DNA from: Rufibacter tibetensis
GTDB taxonomy: Bacteria > Bacteroidota > Bacteroidia > Cytophagales > Hymenobacteraceae
Length of the DNA stretch: 64,000 nt
Direction of reading: 5' to 3'
Assembly (NCBI RefSeq): GCF_001310085.1
Contig: NZ_CP012643.1
Location: 3,393,501 to 3,457,500 of the forward strand
The translations under genes were made by a program, and so were the position numbers. The notes below the pieces were generated by a model. It was not told where the DNA came from. It worked only from the letters and a program-made list of their open reading frames with translations, and ran no database searches. Positions 1 to 11,200 of the stretch are shown here, piece by piece; within the stretch, counting starts at the first letter, position 1; each line of letters starts with the position of its first letter.

Positions 1-99
1 AACAGGAAAGCGAACGTCATCAAGGCAAACAGTAATGTTTTGTCAAACAGGGCCATCATCCATCAGCTTGACAACTACTTACGGTACCGGGATAATTAA
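1..99 (+). CDS. Possible 3' end of an upstream gene (partial)
   Basis: One forward frame is open from the window edge to a TAA at 97-99 and encodes 32 residues ending in LDNYLRYRDN. It would be the C-terminus of a gene starting outside the window. A second forward frame is also open until about 119, so the frame choice is uncertain. The stop lies 28 bases before the SusC start, which fits an upstream operon member. No family is recognisable from so short a stretch. Confidence 0.3.
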   Translation, partial: NRKANVIKANSNVLSNRAIIHQLDNYLRYRDN

Positions 100-127
100 G
101 AATTTCGATAGTCTATAGATTATAAAT

Positions 128-3100
128 ATGAAAAGATTTTTAGGGAATTTCTCTTGTTTCTTTCTCTCTGCAGTTTTAGTCTTCTGCAGTGTGTTAGCCA
201 ATGCTCAAGATGGGCAAACTATAATCAGAGGCACTGTAACAGACAAGGTTACAAAAGAGCCATTGATAGGAGTGTCTGTGTATGAGATAGATAACGAAAA
301 TCGTACCCTTTCCGGGGTGAGCACTGATATCAACGGCAGTTATGCTCTGAGGATGAAAAGCCCTCAGAACAAGATCGTGGTCTCCTACATTGGTTACAAG
401 AACATGACGATCAATGTAAACAACAGATCTGTTATCAATGTGCCCCTGGAGTCTACCATGAACATGCTGAATACGGTTGAAGTTATCTCTCAGCAAAAAA
501 CAAGCACGGGGATGATGGACGTGGATACCCGAAACCAGACATCTGCTATCAGTACCATTGATGCTACGAAACTGGCTGAGTTACCCGCTGCCTCCATTGA
601 TGAAGCCTTGCAGGGCCGATTGGCAGGGGTGGACATTGTGGCAAGCACAGGTGACCCGGGAGCGGGTATGCAGATTCGTATTCGGGGTACCTCTTCCATC
701 AACTCTTCTTCTGAACCGTTGATTGTAGTAGATGGAATGCCTTACGACATTGAAATTGCCTCTGACTTCAACTTTGCCACTGCAGATGAGCAGGGGTATG
801 CCCAGCTTTTGAACATTGCCCCTTCAGACATCAAGGAGATATCAGTGTTGAAAGATGCCGCTGCTACTGCTATCTGGGGTGCCAGAGCCTCTAACGGGGT
901 ACTTGTTATCACCACTAAAAGAGGTAGAATAGGAAAGCCAGCGGTAAATTACGCCTTCAGAGGATCAGTAACCAAACAGCCAGATCCGCTTCCAATGCTA
1001 AGTGGCGACCAGTACTCCCAATACATTCCGGAAGCGTTCATGAACAGAACAGGAGCTCCTCTCAGACCAGATGTAAAAGAGTTTCAGTATGATCCAAATG
1101 ACCCGTATTGGTACCACAACTACAATAAGAACACTAACTGGATTGACGAAATCACGCAGTTAGGTCATATCCAAGACCATAACGTTTCATTATCAGGTGG
1201 TGGTGATAAGGCCAGGTACTATACTTCTCTTGGTTTCTTCAAGCAACGGGGTACTACAATAGGTACTGACCTTTCCCGTATTTCGGCCCGGATCAACCTG
1301 GACTTTACTGTATCAGACAGAATCAGATTCAGAACAGACTTATCTTATACCCACCTGGACAACAATCAAAATTACGCTAAAAATCTTAGAGGCATAGCAT
1401 ACAATAAGATGCCTAACATGAGTGTGTATGAATACAATGAATTTGGGGAACGCACGCCTAACTATTTTTCCCCAGCTAATAACGTGCAGGGGGGATTTAG
1501 CGGGTTAAATGGCAGAGGCGAAATAATTGGTACCCTCAACCCTGTAGCCATGGCGCTCGCAGGTATCAATAGACAGCTAGGTGAACGTATTATTCCAAAG
1601 TTCAACCTACAGTATGATATTTTGCCAAGCGTATTAATGGCCACTTCTGATATACAGTTTGATATTAATAACACCAAAACAAAAATGTTTTTGCCACAGA
1701 CGGCTACTGGCAGACCTTGGACAGAAACAACTGTAAACAGGGCCTCAGATTCAGACTCTGACCGGTTTAGTGTGGTTACAAAATCAAACCTGCTGTATAC
1801 CCCTAGATTAGGTGACAACCATAGCCTGCAAGGTATTTTCTCTTTCATGACCTTTGATGCCCGTAATGAGAGTTATGGGGTTCTGACTTCAAACACCGCT
1901 TCAGCTTATCTGCAAGACCCTTCTATTCCCGCCAGAATTCAGGGAGGTGAACACCAGTTAGGATCTGGATCTTCCCAAACCAGAAGCGTTGGAGCATTGC
2001 TTTCTGCACAATACGGATTCATGGACCGCTACATTGTGAACGTTAGTGTTCGCCGCGACGGAAGTTCAAGATTTGGAGAAAACAACCGGTACGGGACCTT
2101 TCCTGCCGTGTCTGCACGCTGGAGAGTATCTGGTGAGAACTTCATGCAAGGCGTGAAATTCATCAATGACTTAAGTTTAAGAGGAAGCTACGGGGCAAGC
2201 GGTAATGAGCCACGGGCGGCTTACGGGCACTATGATCTTTATCAAAACTATAACTACAACTACCTGGGTATGGCTGGTTTATACCAATCAACCTTGAAGT
2301 TGAATAACCTGAAGTGGGAGCAGGTATTGCAGTCAAACGTTGGTATCAACCTGATCATGCTGGACCAACGTGTTTCTATTGATGCAGATATCTATAAAAG
2401 ACGCACGAAGGACATGTTCTTCCAGGATCTGCTGATTTCTTCCATTACAGGTTTTACGGATATAGATATGAACGTAGGCACCATGGATAACATGGGGTGG
2501 GAGGTAGGATTAAACCTGACAGCTTACAAAACAAAGGACTTGACGGTTGATTTTGGTTTGAACCTTTCTCAAAACCAGAACATGATTAGAGAAATATCAG
2601 AGTTCTACCCACGTGAAAGAGGGAACCTGAATGCAAACGGGAACTACCTGATCACTATTCAGGAAAATAACCCATTTGGCTCCTTCTATGGCTACAAATT
2701 CAAAGGCGTTTACAAAGATGCTGAATCTACCATAGCGAAAGATAAAAACGGCAATGCTATCATAGGACCTAACGGGCAGGTGGTACCCATGCGATTTGGC
2801 TATCCTACAGTAGACTATGTATTTCAGCCAGGTGATGCCATGTATGAAGACATCAACCATGATGGAAACATTGACTACAAAGATGTAGTGTACCTGGGTA
2901 ACGCAAATCCTAGACTTACCGGTGGCTTTGGCCCAACCGTAAGATACAAGAACTGGAGATTGAACATGTTCTTCAACTTCAGATACAAGTATGACATTGT
3001 TAACCAGACCAAAATGTACACCGAGAACATGTATGATTTCTCCAATCAAAGCACAGCCATCCTGAGAAGATGGAGACGCTCAGGAGATGTAACAGACATG

Positions 3101-3406
3101 CCTCGTGCTTTGAACAACATGGGATATAACTGGTTGGCCTCTGACCGCTACGTAGAGGATGGCTCTTTCCTGAGATTTAAAACAGTTACCGTTAGATACT
3201 ATTTGCCTAAGCACCTTATCCAGAGACTCAGAGCAAATGATTTGAGCTTCTATGTGACAGCAAACAACCTGTTTACCTTCACAAACTATACAGGCCAGGA
3301 TCCGGAAGTAGGTCTGGCAGGTGGTGATCCGTTCAGAATAGGGTTTGATACCTCCAGAACTCCTCCGGTGCAAACCCTGACCCTGGGTTTTGATGTGAGG
3401 TTTTAA
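128..3406 (+). CDS. SusC/RagA-family TonB-linked outer-membrane transporter (first copy)
   Basis: This 1092-residue protein should form the outer-membrane barrel that imports glycans together with the SusD lipoprotein encoded next. An N-terminal signal peptide (residues 1-26, ending near ANAQ) is followed by a carboxypeptidase-D-like beta-sandwich at about 30-115 (RGTVTDKVTKEPLIGVSV). A TonB plug covers about 130-270 and contains IRGTSSINSSSEPLIVVDG and the SusC signature AIWGARASNGVLVITTKRG. The rest is a long beta-barrel ending in an aromatic-rich strand (LGFDVRF). Length and architecture are normal for SusC. The SusD gene starts 30 bp downstream, so they are probably cotranscribed. No anti-sigma factor, hybrid two-component or AraC regulator is visible next to it. 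The substrate cannot be told from sequence. Confidence 0.95.
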   Translation: MKRFLGNFSCFFLSAVLVFCSVLANAQDGQTIIRGTVTDKVTKEPLIGVSVYEIDNENRTLSGVSTDINGSYALRMKSPQNKIVVSYIGYKNMTINVNNRSVINVPLESTMNMLNTVEVISQQKTSTGMMDVDTRNQTSAISTIDATKLAELPAASIDEALQGRLAGVDIVASTGDPGAGMQIRIRGTSSINSSSEPLIVVDGMPYDIEIASDFNFATADEQGYAQLLNIAPSDIKEISVLKDAAATAIWGARASNGVLVITTKRGRIGKPAVNYAFRGSVTKQPDPLPMLSGDQYSQYIPEAFMNRTGAPLRPDVKEFQYDPNDPYWYHNYNKNTNWIDEITQLGHIQDHNVSLSGGGDKARYYTSLGFFKQRGTTIGTDLSRISARINLDFTVSDRIRFRTDLSYTHLDNNQNYAKNLRGIAYNKMPNMSVYEYNEFGERTPNYFSPANNVQGGFSGLNGRGEIIGTLNPVAMALAGINRQLGERIIPKFNLQYDILPSVLMATSDIQFDINNTKTKMFLPQTATGRPWTETTVNRASDSDSDRFSVVTKSNLLYTPRLGDNHSLQGIFSFMTFDARNESYGVLTSNTASAYLQDPSIPARIQGGEHQLGSGSSQTRSVGALLSAQYGFMDRYIVNVSVRRDGSSRFGENNRYGTFPAVSARWRVSGENFMQGVKFINDLSLRGSYGASGNEPRAAYGHYDLYQNYNYNYLGMAGLYQSTLKLNNLKWEQVLQSNVGINLIMLDQRVSIDADIYKRRTKDMFFQDLLISSITGFTDIDMNVGTMDNMGWEVGLNLTAYKTKDLTVDFGLNLSQNQNMIREISEFYPRERGNLNANGNYLITIQENNPFGSFYGYKFKGVYKDAESTIAKDKNGNAIIGPNGQVVPMRFGYPTVDYVFQPGDAMYEDINHDGNIDYKDVVYLGNANPRLTGGFGPTVRYKNWRLNMFFNFRYKYDIVNQTKMYTENMYDFSNQSTAILRRWRRSGDVTDMPRALNNMGYNWLASDRYVEDGSFLRFKTVTVRYYLPKHLIQRLRANDLSFYVTANNLFTFTNYTGQDPEVGLAGGDPFRIGFDTSRTPPVQTLTLGFDVRF

Positions 3407-3436
3407 AGTATTGTTTTTGATTAAGAACAAAATAGA

Positions 3437-4936
3437 ATGTTAAAGAAATACACATATAAAGCAGCGCTGGCACTTCTGATTTTAGTTTCCAGTTCATGTG
3501 ACAGCTGGTTGGATCTGAAACCTGAGAACGGGATTGTTGGGGATGAATTCTGGAAAACAAAGGAGCAGGTAAACTCTGCCGTAACCGGAATCTATTCTTC
3601 TATGTTGGATCCAGATTTAGCGGAAAAGCTTTTTCTATGGGGTGAGTTGCGAGCAGATATGCTCCAGGCTAACACCGGTATCCGGTCATATGAGTTGGAG
3701 GTGATGAACGGGAACATTGTAGATACAAACCCGCTTTCTAACTGGAGGCCCTTCTACAGAACCATCAACCAATGTAACACTGTGATAGAGCGTGCCCCCG
3801 GTGCGCTGGCAGAAGACAGGACGTTTACCCAGGAGCAGTTGAATGCCTATTTGGGGGAAGCCTACGCCATACGGGCGCTTATGTATTTCTATTTAGCCCG
3901 TAGTTTTGGAGATGTTCCGTTAAAACTAACAGCTACCATTAGCGATGACCAGGCTGTTGCTTTGGCTAAAACAAGCCAGGCGAAGGTGTTGGATCAAGTG
4001 GCAAACGATTTGTTAAAGGCGGAAGAGTTAGCTGTAATAACCTACGGCAACAGTACTTTCAACAAGGGTCGTATCACTAAGTACTCTGTAAATGCCATTC
4101 AGGCAGATGTGTACTTATGGAAAGAAAAGTATGATAGCGCGATTATTGCTACAAATAAAATAATCAATTCAGGACAGTTTGGACTAGTGCAGGGGGTAAA
4201 TAACCCGCAATGGTTCCAGCAACTCTATGCTCAGGGGAATTCCAGTGAGATCATTTTTTCACTGCAATTCAACCAGCAACGGACAAATCCTTTCTTCCCT
4301 ATGTTCAGCACAGTTACAGGCAGAAGATTTGTAGCGGCATCTCGCGTATTGGAAGACGTTTTTCCTCCTGATCCAGTTGATGTCTTGAATGCAGATATCA
4401 GGGCAAATGCTGCGGTAAGGGTTTCAACAGGTGCCGTATGGAAATATCTTGGCCTCACAGAAGAAGAGAGCAGAACCCAGGACCAATCTTTTGCGCACTG
4501 GATTTTCTACCGCTATGCAGATGTACTGCTGATGAAGGCCGAGGCGCTGGTGGCCCAGGATAATGGAAAAGGAGAAGAAGCACTGGAGCTGATTTACAGA
4601 GTAAGACGACGTGCTAACGCTCTTCCAGGAACAGATAATCCAGACATCAATCCTAATTCCATGAGAGATATGATTGATTTTATTCTGGAAGAACGTGCCC
4701 GCGAATTCGCCTTTGAAGGTAAACGCTGGTATGATGTTTTAAGAAATGCTAGAAGAGCTAACTACTCCCGCCAGGATTTGTTAAACCAGATGGTCATCGA
4801 TAGTGCTCCCGCTGACAGACAGCAATCCATTCTGAATAAATATAAAGATCAGAATAGTCATTACTGGCCTATTTTCCAGTACGAGCTTACTACCAATAAG
4901 AGCTTAGAACAGAATCCTTTCTACAAAGGCAGATAA
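3437..4936 (+). CDS. SusD/RagB-family glycan-binding outer-membrane lipoprotein (first copy)
   Basis: The 499-residue protein is the surface lipoprotein lid of the preceding SusC. A lipoprotein signal ends in the lipobox VSSSC with Cys21 as the lipidated residue. The N-terminal SusD-like region (SWLDLKPENGIVGDEFW) and TPR-type helices (AYAIRALMYFYLARSFGDVP) follow. The C-terminal RagB/SusD signature RAREFAFEGKRWYDVLR lies near residues 418-436. Length is typical of the family. The next gene begins 20 bp downstream, which supports one operon. Confidence 0.95.
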   Translation: MLKKYTYKAALALLILVSSSCDSWLDLKPENGIVGDEFWKTKEQVNSAVTGIYSSMLDPDLAEKLFLWGELRADMLQANTGIRSYELEVMNGNIVDTNPLSNWRPFYRTINQCNTVIERAPGALAEDRTFTQEQLNAYLGEAYAIRALMYFYLARSFGDVPLKLTATISDDQAVALAKTSQAKVLDQVANDLLKAEELAVITYGNSTFNKGRITKYSVNAIQADVYLWKEKYDSAIIATNKIINSGQFGLVQGVNNPQWFQQLYAQGNSSEIIFSLQFNQQRTNPFFPMFSTVTGRRFVAASRVLEDVFPPDPVDVLNADIRANAAVRVSTGAVWKYLGLTEEESRTQDQSFAHWIFYRYADVLLMKAEALVAQDNGKGEEALELIYRVRRRANALPGTDNPDINPNSMRDMIDFILEERAREFAFEGKRWYDVLRNARRANYSRQDLLNQMVIDSAPADRQQSILNKYKDQNSHYWPIFQYELTTNKSLEQNPFYKGR

Positions 4937-4956
4937 TTATCTTAAATAATTTTATT

Positions 4957-6615
4957 ATGGGAAACTCAATTTTTGCCAAAGCCTTGAAAGCTAGAATAAT
5001 GGCTTTTAGCCTTGTATTGATAACCTTTTTGTCTGGCTGTGAAAAGGAAGTATTAGATATCAATACAACCAGCGACGTGAACATGCTGGGTTATTTTGAG
5101 AAAAACGCGGAACAATTCTCCAGTTTGGTGAAAATTCTGGAAAAGACAGAGGTAGCCGGTTTCTTGGCAGCCTATGGTTCTTATACCCTGTTTGCGCCCA
5201 CAAATGAAGCCATTGATATCTTTCTAAAGGAGAAAGGCGCCACTTCTGTTGATCAGCTGGAAACAGATGAGCTTAAGCGGATAATACGGTTGCATCTTTT
5301 GGAAGATACTATTCCTACTTCAAGTTTCACGGATGGAAAGCTCCCTAAAATAACCATGTTAGGGCAGTATGTTATCACTGGAGCAGAGTTGGAAAATGGT
5401 GTTTCCAGAACCCGGGTAAACAGGCAGGCAAACGTGATAACTGCTAACATAAGGGTTGGAAACGGAATTATCCACACTATTGACCGTGTCTTGCAGCCCG
5501 CCAGCAAAACAGTAGCTCAAATGCTGGAAAGCAACCCTGAGTACTCCATTTTTACGGCTGCTTTGAAAGCGACAGGTTTATTTAACCAGCTAAACACAAG
5601 CACCAGTGGAACCTGGTACACTGTATTGGCCCAGAAGAATTCAGTCTATCGGAGCATGAATATCAACAGCTTTGAAGACCTGAAGGCAAAGTATTCGCAT
5701 ACGGGGAATCCAGCTGATAAAAGTGATAGCCTTTACCTGAACATGGCTTATCGCATTTTAAATGACAGTAAGTACCTGGCAGATTTGGTAACAGCTCCTT
5801 CCCATGTTACACTGGCTCCACAGGAGGTCATCACCTCCAAGCTGATAGGTGAACAGATATTGATTAACGAAGATGTTTTTAACGGTGTGTTGGAAGAAGG
5901 TGCACTGGTTGACAGAAGAGCCAGTGACAATACAGCAACCAACGGAGTTCTGCATGATGTAACAGAAAATTACCAGATTAAAAAGAGAAACCCAGTGCGG
6001 GTTTATTTTGACCTGGCAGATCAACCAGAAATTAGAATACTTCCGGCATTTAGAAGATTAGGAGCGCCTTTAGTAAGATTCCCGGTTGGGTCTTTTAAAG
6101 ATATTCATTTTGAAGGCTCCAATAACCCCACCATTACATACCAGCCTGGTTCTGCCGGGAACTCAGACGGATATGCTTTTGGAGACTACTTAGAGGTTAG
6201 GATGAGTGCGAACGTAGCCAGGCTGGTAGAATTTACTACTCCTACTATTGTGAAAGGAAGATACAGAGTATGGGTGGCTTACAGAACCATAGGAAGATCA
6301 GCGCCCTTACAAGTATATTTTAACAACCAAGTGCTGCCAAGAACCATTGATATGACGCAATTTTATCCTGGCGGAAACGAAAGAGAATTGTTGGCCCAGG
6401 GTATTAAGCGCTATATAGCCGATTCACCAGGTAACACCATGGCAAGGCTAGCCGGTACCATCACGGTAGAAACAACCGGAAGACACAAAATTAAATTCAT
6501 GGGCCTTACAAATGACATCGGGGTCCACAGGATTGATATGATTCAGTTTATTCCGGAAGACCAGGACCAGCTATATCCTAAAGTAGCAAGGGATGGTACC
6601 TTGGTTCAGGAATAG
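4957..6615 (+). CDS. Fasciclin (FAS1) domain outer-membrane lipoprotein, first of two
   Basis: This 552-residue lipoprotein has a lipobox ending at Cys28 (TFLSGC). A clear FAS1 domain lies at about 40-182, with the H1-type motif LFAPTNEAID near residue 78 and the H2-type motif NGIIHTIDRVL near 169-179. A second, weaker FAS1-like repeat at about 183-335 ends in NGVLHDVTENY. The last 200 residues are beta-rich (GRYRVWVAYRTIGRS; KIKFMGLTND) and look like a carbohydrate-binding-type module, but I cannot name the family. FAS1 domains mediate adhesion and can bind carbohydrate or protein. Its place between SusD and a second SusC pair suggests a surface glycan-binding protein of the uptake system. 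Met15 is an alternative start, but it would shorten the signal n-region. Confidence 0.85.
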   Translation: MGNSIFAKALKARIMAFSLVLITFLSGCEKEVLDINTTSDVNMLGYFEKNAEQFSSLVKILEKTEVAGFLAAYGSYTLFAPTNEAIDIFLKEKGATSVDQLETDELKRIIRLHLLEDTIPTSSFTDGKLPKITMLGQYVITGAELENGVSRTRVNRQANVITANIRVGNGIIHTIDRVLQPASKTVAQMLESNPEYSIFTAALKATGLFNQLNTSTSGTWYTVLAQKNSVYRSMNINSFEDLKAKYSHTGNPADKSDSLYLNMAYRILNDSKYLADLVTAPSHVTLAPQEVITSKLIGEQILINEDVFNGVLEEGALVDRRASDNTATNGVLHDVTENYQIKKRNPVRVYFDLADQPEIRILPAFRRLGAPLVRFPVGSFKDIHFEGSNNPTITYQPGSAGNSDGYAFGDYLEVRMSANVARLVEFTTPTIVKGRYRVWVAYRTIGRSAPLQVYFNNQVLPRTIDMTQFYPGGNERELLAQGIKRYIADSPGNTMARLAGTITVETTGRHKIKFMGLTNDIGVHRIDMIQFIPEDQDQLYPKVARDGTLVQE

Positions 6616-6652
6616 AATTGCCTAGCAAGAAACTTTAAGTTTACCCTATTAG

Positions 6653-6688
6653 GTACACTGGCAGTAATGGTTAGAACTGCCAGTGTAC
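6653..6688 (+). terminator. Hairpin between the two FAS1 genes
   Basis: A perfect 13-bp inverted repeat (GTACACTGGCAGT at 6653-6665 and its complement at 6676-6688) encloses a 10-base loop. No clean T-run follows, so it may be a leaky terminator, an mRNA-stabilising structure or a processing site setting the SusCD to FAS1 ratio. It sits in the only sizeable gap (109 bp) of the cluster. Confidence 0.5.
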
Positions 6689-6724
6689 TCTAAAGATGAT
6701 TTTGTCTATAATTAATCAATAGAA

Positions 6725-8182
6725 ATGGACGTATTTAAAAAATTGCTGATGCTCGCATTAATCCTGGCAGGTTTCTCAGCCTGTAAAGATGCTTGGGAGG
6801 ATCATACGAAGTTGAATGACCCTGCATTGAGTAGTAACTTAATGCAGGAGATTAGCATAAACCCTAGGACTAGCCGGTTTAGTGAATTGCTTGTTCAAAC
6901 AGGCTTATCTGAGGTGCTGGGATCTTCTAAATCATTCACAGTTTGGGCCCCTTCAAATGAGGCATTGCAGAATTTAGATCAGAATGTTCTCAATAACCCA
7001 GACAGGTTAAAGCAGTTTGTAAGCAACCATATCAGCTATCAGCAATATTTTACCCATACTACGCTGCCTGCTTCGTCTCAGATTAAGACGTTAAGCGGAA
7101 AAAATATTTTCTGGAATAAGTCAGCGGGTACGGTAGATGGGGCAAGAATCGCAGTCGCAAATTTGTATGCCGGTAATGGAGTATTGCATCTAATTGATGC
7201 GCCTCTTACTCCCCGCTTGAATTCCTGGGAGTTCCTGATCGGTACCAATCTTAGTCCCCGCCAGAAAGCCTACATGCAATCTTTGGAGGAAAGGGTTTTT
7301 GTAGATAGTCTAGCAGTACAAACAGGAGTAGATCCAACGACCGGAAAACCTGTGTATGATCCTGCTACCGGCTTTGTACAACAAAACCAATTTTTTCAAC
7401 GGGTATATAATATAGCCAATGAAGATTCTGTCTATACCTTCATCATGCTGACAGATGAAGCTTATACTGCAGAGTTTAACAGATTCCAGAAGTTCTTCGC
7501 CACCAGTACTGCTGATAGTACCAATGCGCTGACAAATTGGGCAGTAACTAAAGATCTTGCCTTCAGAGGAATCTATACAAAGGAGACTTTACCGCAGACT
7601 CTGGTTTCCAGATCTGGCGTGCAGGTAAGTATCAATAAGAATGCAGTTGTACGTGAAGAGCGTACCTCTAATGGGATAGTGTTGTTGGTAAATAGCCTTA
7701 CTGTTGCAAACCAGGAGAAAATCAGGCCAATCAGGGTAGAGGGCGAATCCATCTTTGACATTAGAGCCTCACGGTTAAGTCATCCTGATAGAGCAGGCAA
7801 TGTCTCCATTCAGACAAGAAGAAGCGCAATACCAGGTGAGACTTTCAGATACCTTCGTGCTACTGGTCACGGCATCTCTGGTTTATGGTTAAGGTATGTG
7901 ATTCCAAATGTGAACTCAACCAAGTACAAAGTTTATTGGAGCGTCATTAATGATTTCCAGGCTGCTTCTTTTAATCAAAGATTAGTACTTGGAACACCAG
8001 ATGCCACAGTATTCCCCTATAAAGCTGTAGAGGCTTCGTCTTTGCCCGTGCGTCAGGAACTGGGAGAGTATTCAGTGGCTAAATACGGCAATTTAAATGC
8101 CTTCCTCAGAAGTGCCATGTCTACTAACAATGCACTCAATCCGCTTACCCTGGATTACCTGGAATTAGTACCGGTATTTTAA
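6725..8182 (+). CDS. Fasciclin (FAS1) domain outer-membrane lipoprotein, second of two
   Basis: The 485-residue lipoprotein carries a lipobox ending at Cys20 (GFSAC). A FAS1 domain at about 40-160 contains VWAPSNEALQ near residue 73 and NGVLHLIDAPL near 151. A degenerate second FAS1-like repeat (about 160-340) is followed by a beta-rich C-terminal domain. It is a diverged paralogue of the preceding lipoprotein, with the same order of two FAS1 modules and a beta-rich tail, and probably shares its surface role. The next SusC gene begins 23 bp downstream, so it belongs to the same transcript. Confidence 0.83.
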   Translation: MDVFKKLLMLALILAGFSACKDAWEDHTKLNDPALSSNLMQEISINPRTSRFSELLVQTGLSEVLGSSKSFTVWAPSNEALQNLDQNVLNNPDRLKQFVSNHISYQQYFTHTTLPASSQIKTLSGKNIFWNKSAGTVDGARIAVANLYAGNGVLHLIDAPLTPRLNSWEFLIGTNLSPRQKAYMQSLEERVFVDSLAVQTGVDPTTGKPVYDPATGFVQQNQFFQRVYNIANEDSVYTFIMLTDEAYTAEFNRFQKFFATSTADSTNALTNWAVTKDLAFRGIYTKETLPQTLVSRSGVQVSINKNAVVREERTSNGIVLLVNSLTVANQEKIRPIRVEGESIFDIRASRLSHPDRAGNVSIQTRRSAIPGETFRYLRATGHGISGLWLRYVIPNVNSTKYKVYWSVINDFQAASFNQRLVLGTPDATVFPYKAVEASSLPVRQELGEYSVAKYGNLNAFLRSAMSTNNALNPLTLDYLELVPVF

Positions 8183-8205
8183 TAACTTAATAGCGAAGGA
8201 ATTAC

Positions 8206-11200
8206 ATGAGTAATTTTTATAAAAGAATTAAAGAGTTATCATTCCTTTTGGCTCTGGCCAGTACACCTGTTTGTGCTTTTGCTCAACAGACAGATTCAGT
8301 TCAAACCGTGTCTGATACTGTAGCGGTTGCCCGTAAACCAGTGGGTGGTGTAATGATAACAGGTACTGTAACAGCAGCGGCAACTAAACTCCCATTGGCT
8401 GGAATAAGTGTGAGTATACCTGGTTATTCTGCTGCGCTAACAGATGATAAAGGTAATTTCTCCCTCTCTGTACCCTCCACTGCGTCTACCCTTACCTTAG
8501 AAGGAGAAGGCTTTCAGCGGAAAGAAGTGCCAATAAAGGGGAGAAGCAATTTAGCGGTGAGTCTATATGAAGGAAACTTTACTTCTATTTATGATTTAGC
8601 AGTTCTACCCAACAGCATCAGTAAGCCAATCAACCAGGTAACTGGGGCAGTAGTGTCATTAGATCCTATTCAACAGAAGTGGAGTACCTCTGCTGAATCG
8701 CCGGAGAACTATCTGCAGGGAAAGGTGGCAGGCCTTAATGTGGTTCGTAGGTCTGGTACTCCCGGGATTGGGGCCAACCTTTTTTTAAGAGGCTATTCTT
8801 CTCTGTTTACCACTAACCAGCCCCTGATCATTGTAGATGGTATGATCTACGACATGAACGATTATGGTGGTTCCATCATCAAAAATCACTTCACCAACCC
8901 ACTCTCTAACATTGACATCAAAGACATAGACAACATTACAGTTATCAAAGACGCTGCTTCTATTTATGGTTCAAAAGGAGCAAACGGGGCAATTTTGATT
9001 ACCACTGGTAGGGCCCAGGAGTTGGCCACGAAGATTGACTTTGCTACTTACGCAGGCGTAAACCTGACGCCCAATCTTATTCCGGTAATGAATGCCTCTA
9101 ATTACCGCATTTATTTATCTGATGTATTAAAAAGCAGTGGGCTTACAGATAATCAGATCCAGGCGCGGCCCTACATGAATGATGATGTTTCCCGCCTTGG
9201 CTATTATACCTATCATAATAATACTAACTGGCAGGAAGAAGTATTAAAAAGAAGCTACAGCCAGAACTATTACATGCGGGTAGTGGGTGGTGATAACATT
9301 GCAAAATATGCCTTATCACTTGGAGTATTGGATAGTGACGGCATTGTCCAAAATACAGGTCTCCAGAGGTATAACACCTTGTTTAATGCAGACCTGAACA
9401 TGACGCCAAAGCTGACGGTAAATTCAAATCTTGCCTTTACTTACAGCGAGCAGAGTTTGGCTGACCAGGGCATCGCTCCGAGTACAAATCCTATCTTCTT
9501 AGGATTGATCAAGGCTCCGTTCCTGTCTAAGAATGAAATATCAGACGAGGGTATCACTTCTCCAAACCTTTCTGATACTGATGTATTTAACGTGGGTAAC
9601 CCCTCTGTTTTAACCAGCAATATCCAAACCAAAGGAATCAACTACCGGTTTTTTGGCTCCGCTAAATTCAACTATGCCTTTACTAAAAATCTGTCAGCCA
9701 GCACCCAGTATGGTATTACCTATGATAAAATACGGGAGAGTTTCTTTGTGCCACGCAGAGGAACAAGCGCAGAGCAGTTGGAAAATGCAATTGCTGAAAG
9801 CAGAATGGGGGCACAGGTACAAAGATTGTTTGCCACGTTCAGTGACACCCGGCTTGCCTATACCAACACTTTTAACAACATACACAGTGTTGACGGCAGC
9901 ATAGGCTTTAGATACAGTAAAAACGAAAGTGAATCTGATACTGGTTTAGGGTATAACTCAGCCACAGATGAATTAAGAACGATTAATACCGGAGCTGCTG
10001 CCTTACGCAGAGCAGGTGGTGAGATTGGAGATTGGCTTTGGTTGAACTATTATGCCGGTGCTAACTATGGCTTGTTAAGCAAATACTTCCTTTCTTTTAA
10101 TGTGGCAGTAGATGGTTCTTCCCGCTTCGGGAAAGAGGCGAAAGACGGCATTAGCTTGTTCAATAGAAAGTTCGGGGTATTCCCATCTGTGGGTGCTGCC
10201 TGGCTTGTTTCTTCTGAAAACTTTATGGCTGGCGTAGACTTCATTGATATGCTGAAGCTGCGTACCACCTACAGCATAAGCGGTAATGATGACATAGGGA
10301 ACTATACCGCCCGCCAATACTATGTTTCACAAAGCCTTTTGGATTTCCAGGGTTTGGTAAGGGGCAACATTGGCAACCCAGCCTTGCAATGGGAAACCAA
10401 CCGTAAGATAAATGCTGGAGTAGATCTGGGTTTTTTCAATGAAAGGCTTTCTGTTAGTGTAGATGCCTACCGTAACGTGACAGATAACATGCTGGTGCGT
10501 GAACAACTGATCTCTGCTACCGGATTTGATTTCATGTTTACCAATAACGGTAAAATGTTGAATAAAGGCCTTGAACTTTCTTTAAACAGCCGCCTTGTTA
10601 ACACGGGCTTCTTCAAATGGGACCTGGGTTTGACACTTTCCAAATACAAAAATGAAGTTACGGACCTGTCTTCTGATCAGTTCATAACTCAGTTTGCGGG
10701 TGCCAATATTCTTACCAGAGTGGGCCAGGAAGCAAACTTATTCTATGGTTACAAAACAAATGGTGTTTACACAACTAATGAAGAAGCTGCCCAGTCAGGA
10801 CTAAGAACCAGAACTCCAAGTGGCGAAGTAGTAGCTTTCCAGGGGGGAGATATGCGTTTTGTTAACTTCAATAACGAGGGTGCCTCTATGGGGGTGATTG
10901 ACGAAAGCGACATGGTAGTAATAGGAAATCCTAATCCTGATTTTACCGGCATGTTTAACACCCGCCTGGAGTATAAGAGGTTCTCCCTTGATACCTACTT
11001 TACTTTCAGCAAAGGCAACGACATTTATAATTATACTAGAGCACAGTTGGAATCTGCTTCCGGAACTGCTAACCAAACAGATGCTGTCATTAACAGATGG
11101 AGAACAGACGGCCAGGTAACAGATATGCCAAGAGCTAGCTGGGGAGACCCCGTAGGTAACGCCCGTTTCTCTGACAGATGGATTGAAGACGGCTCTTACC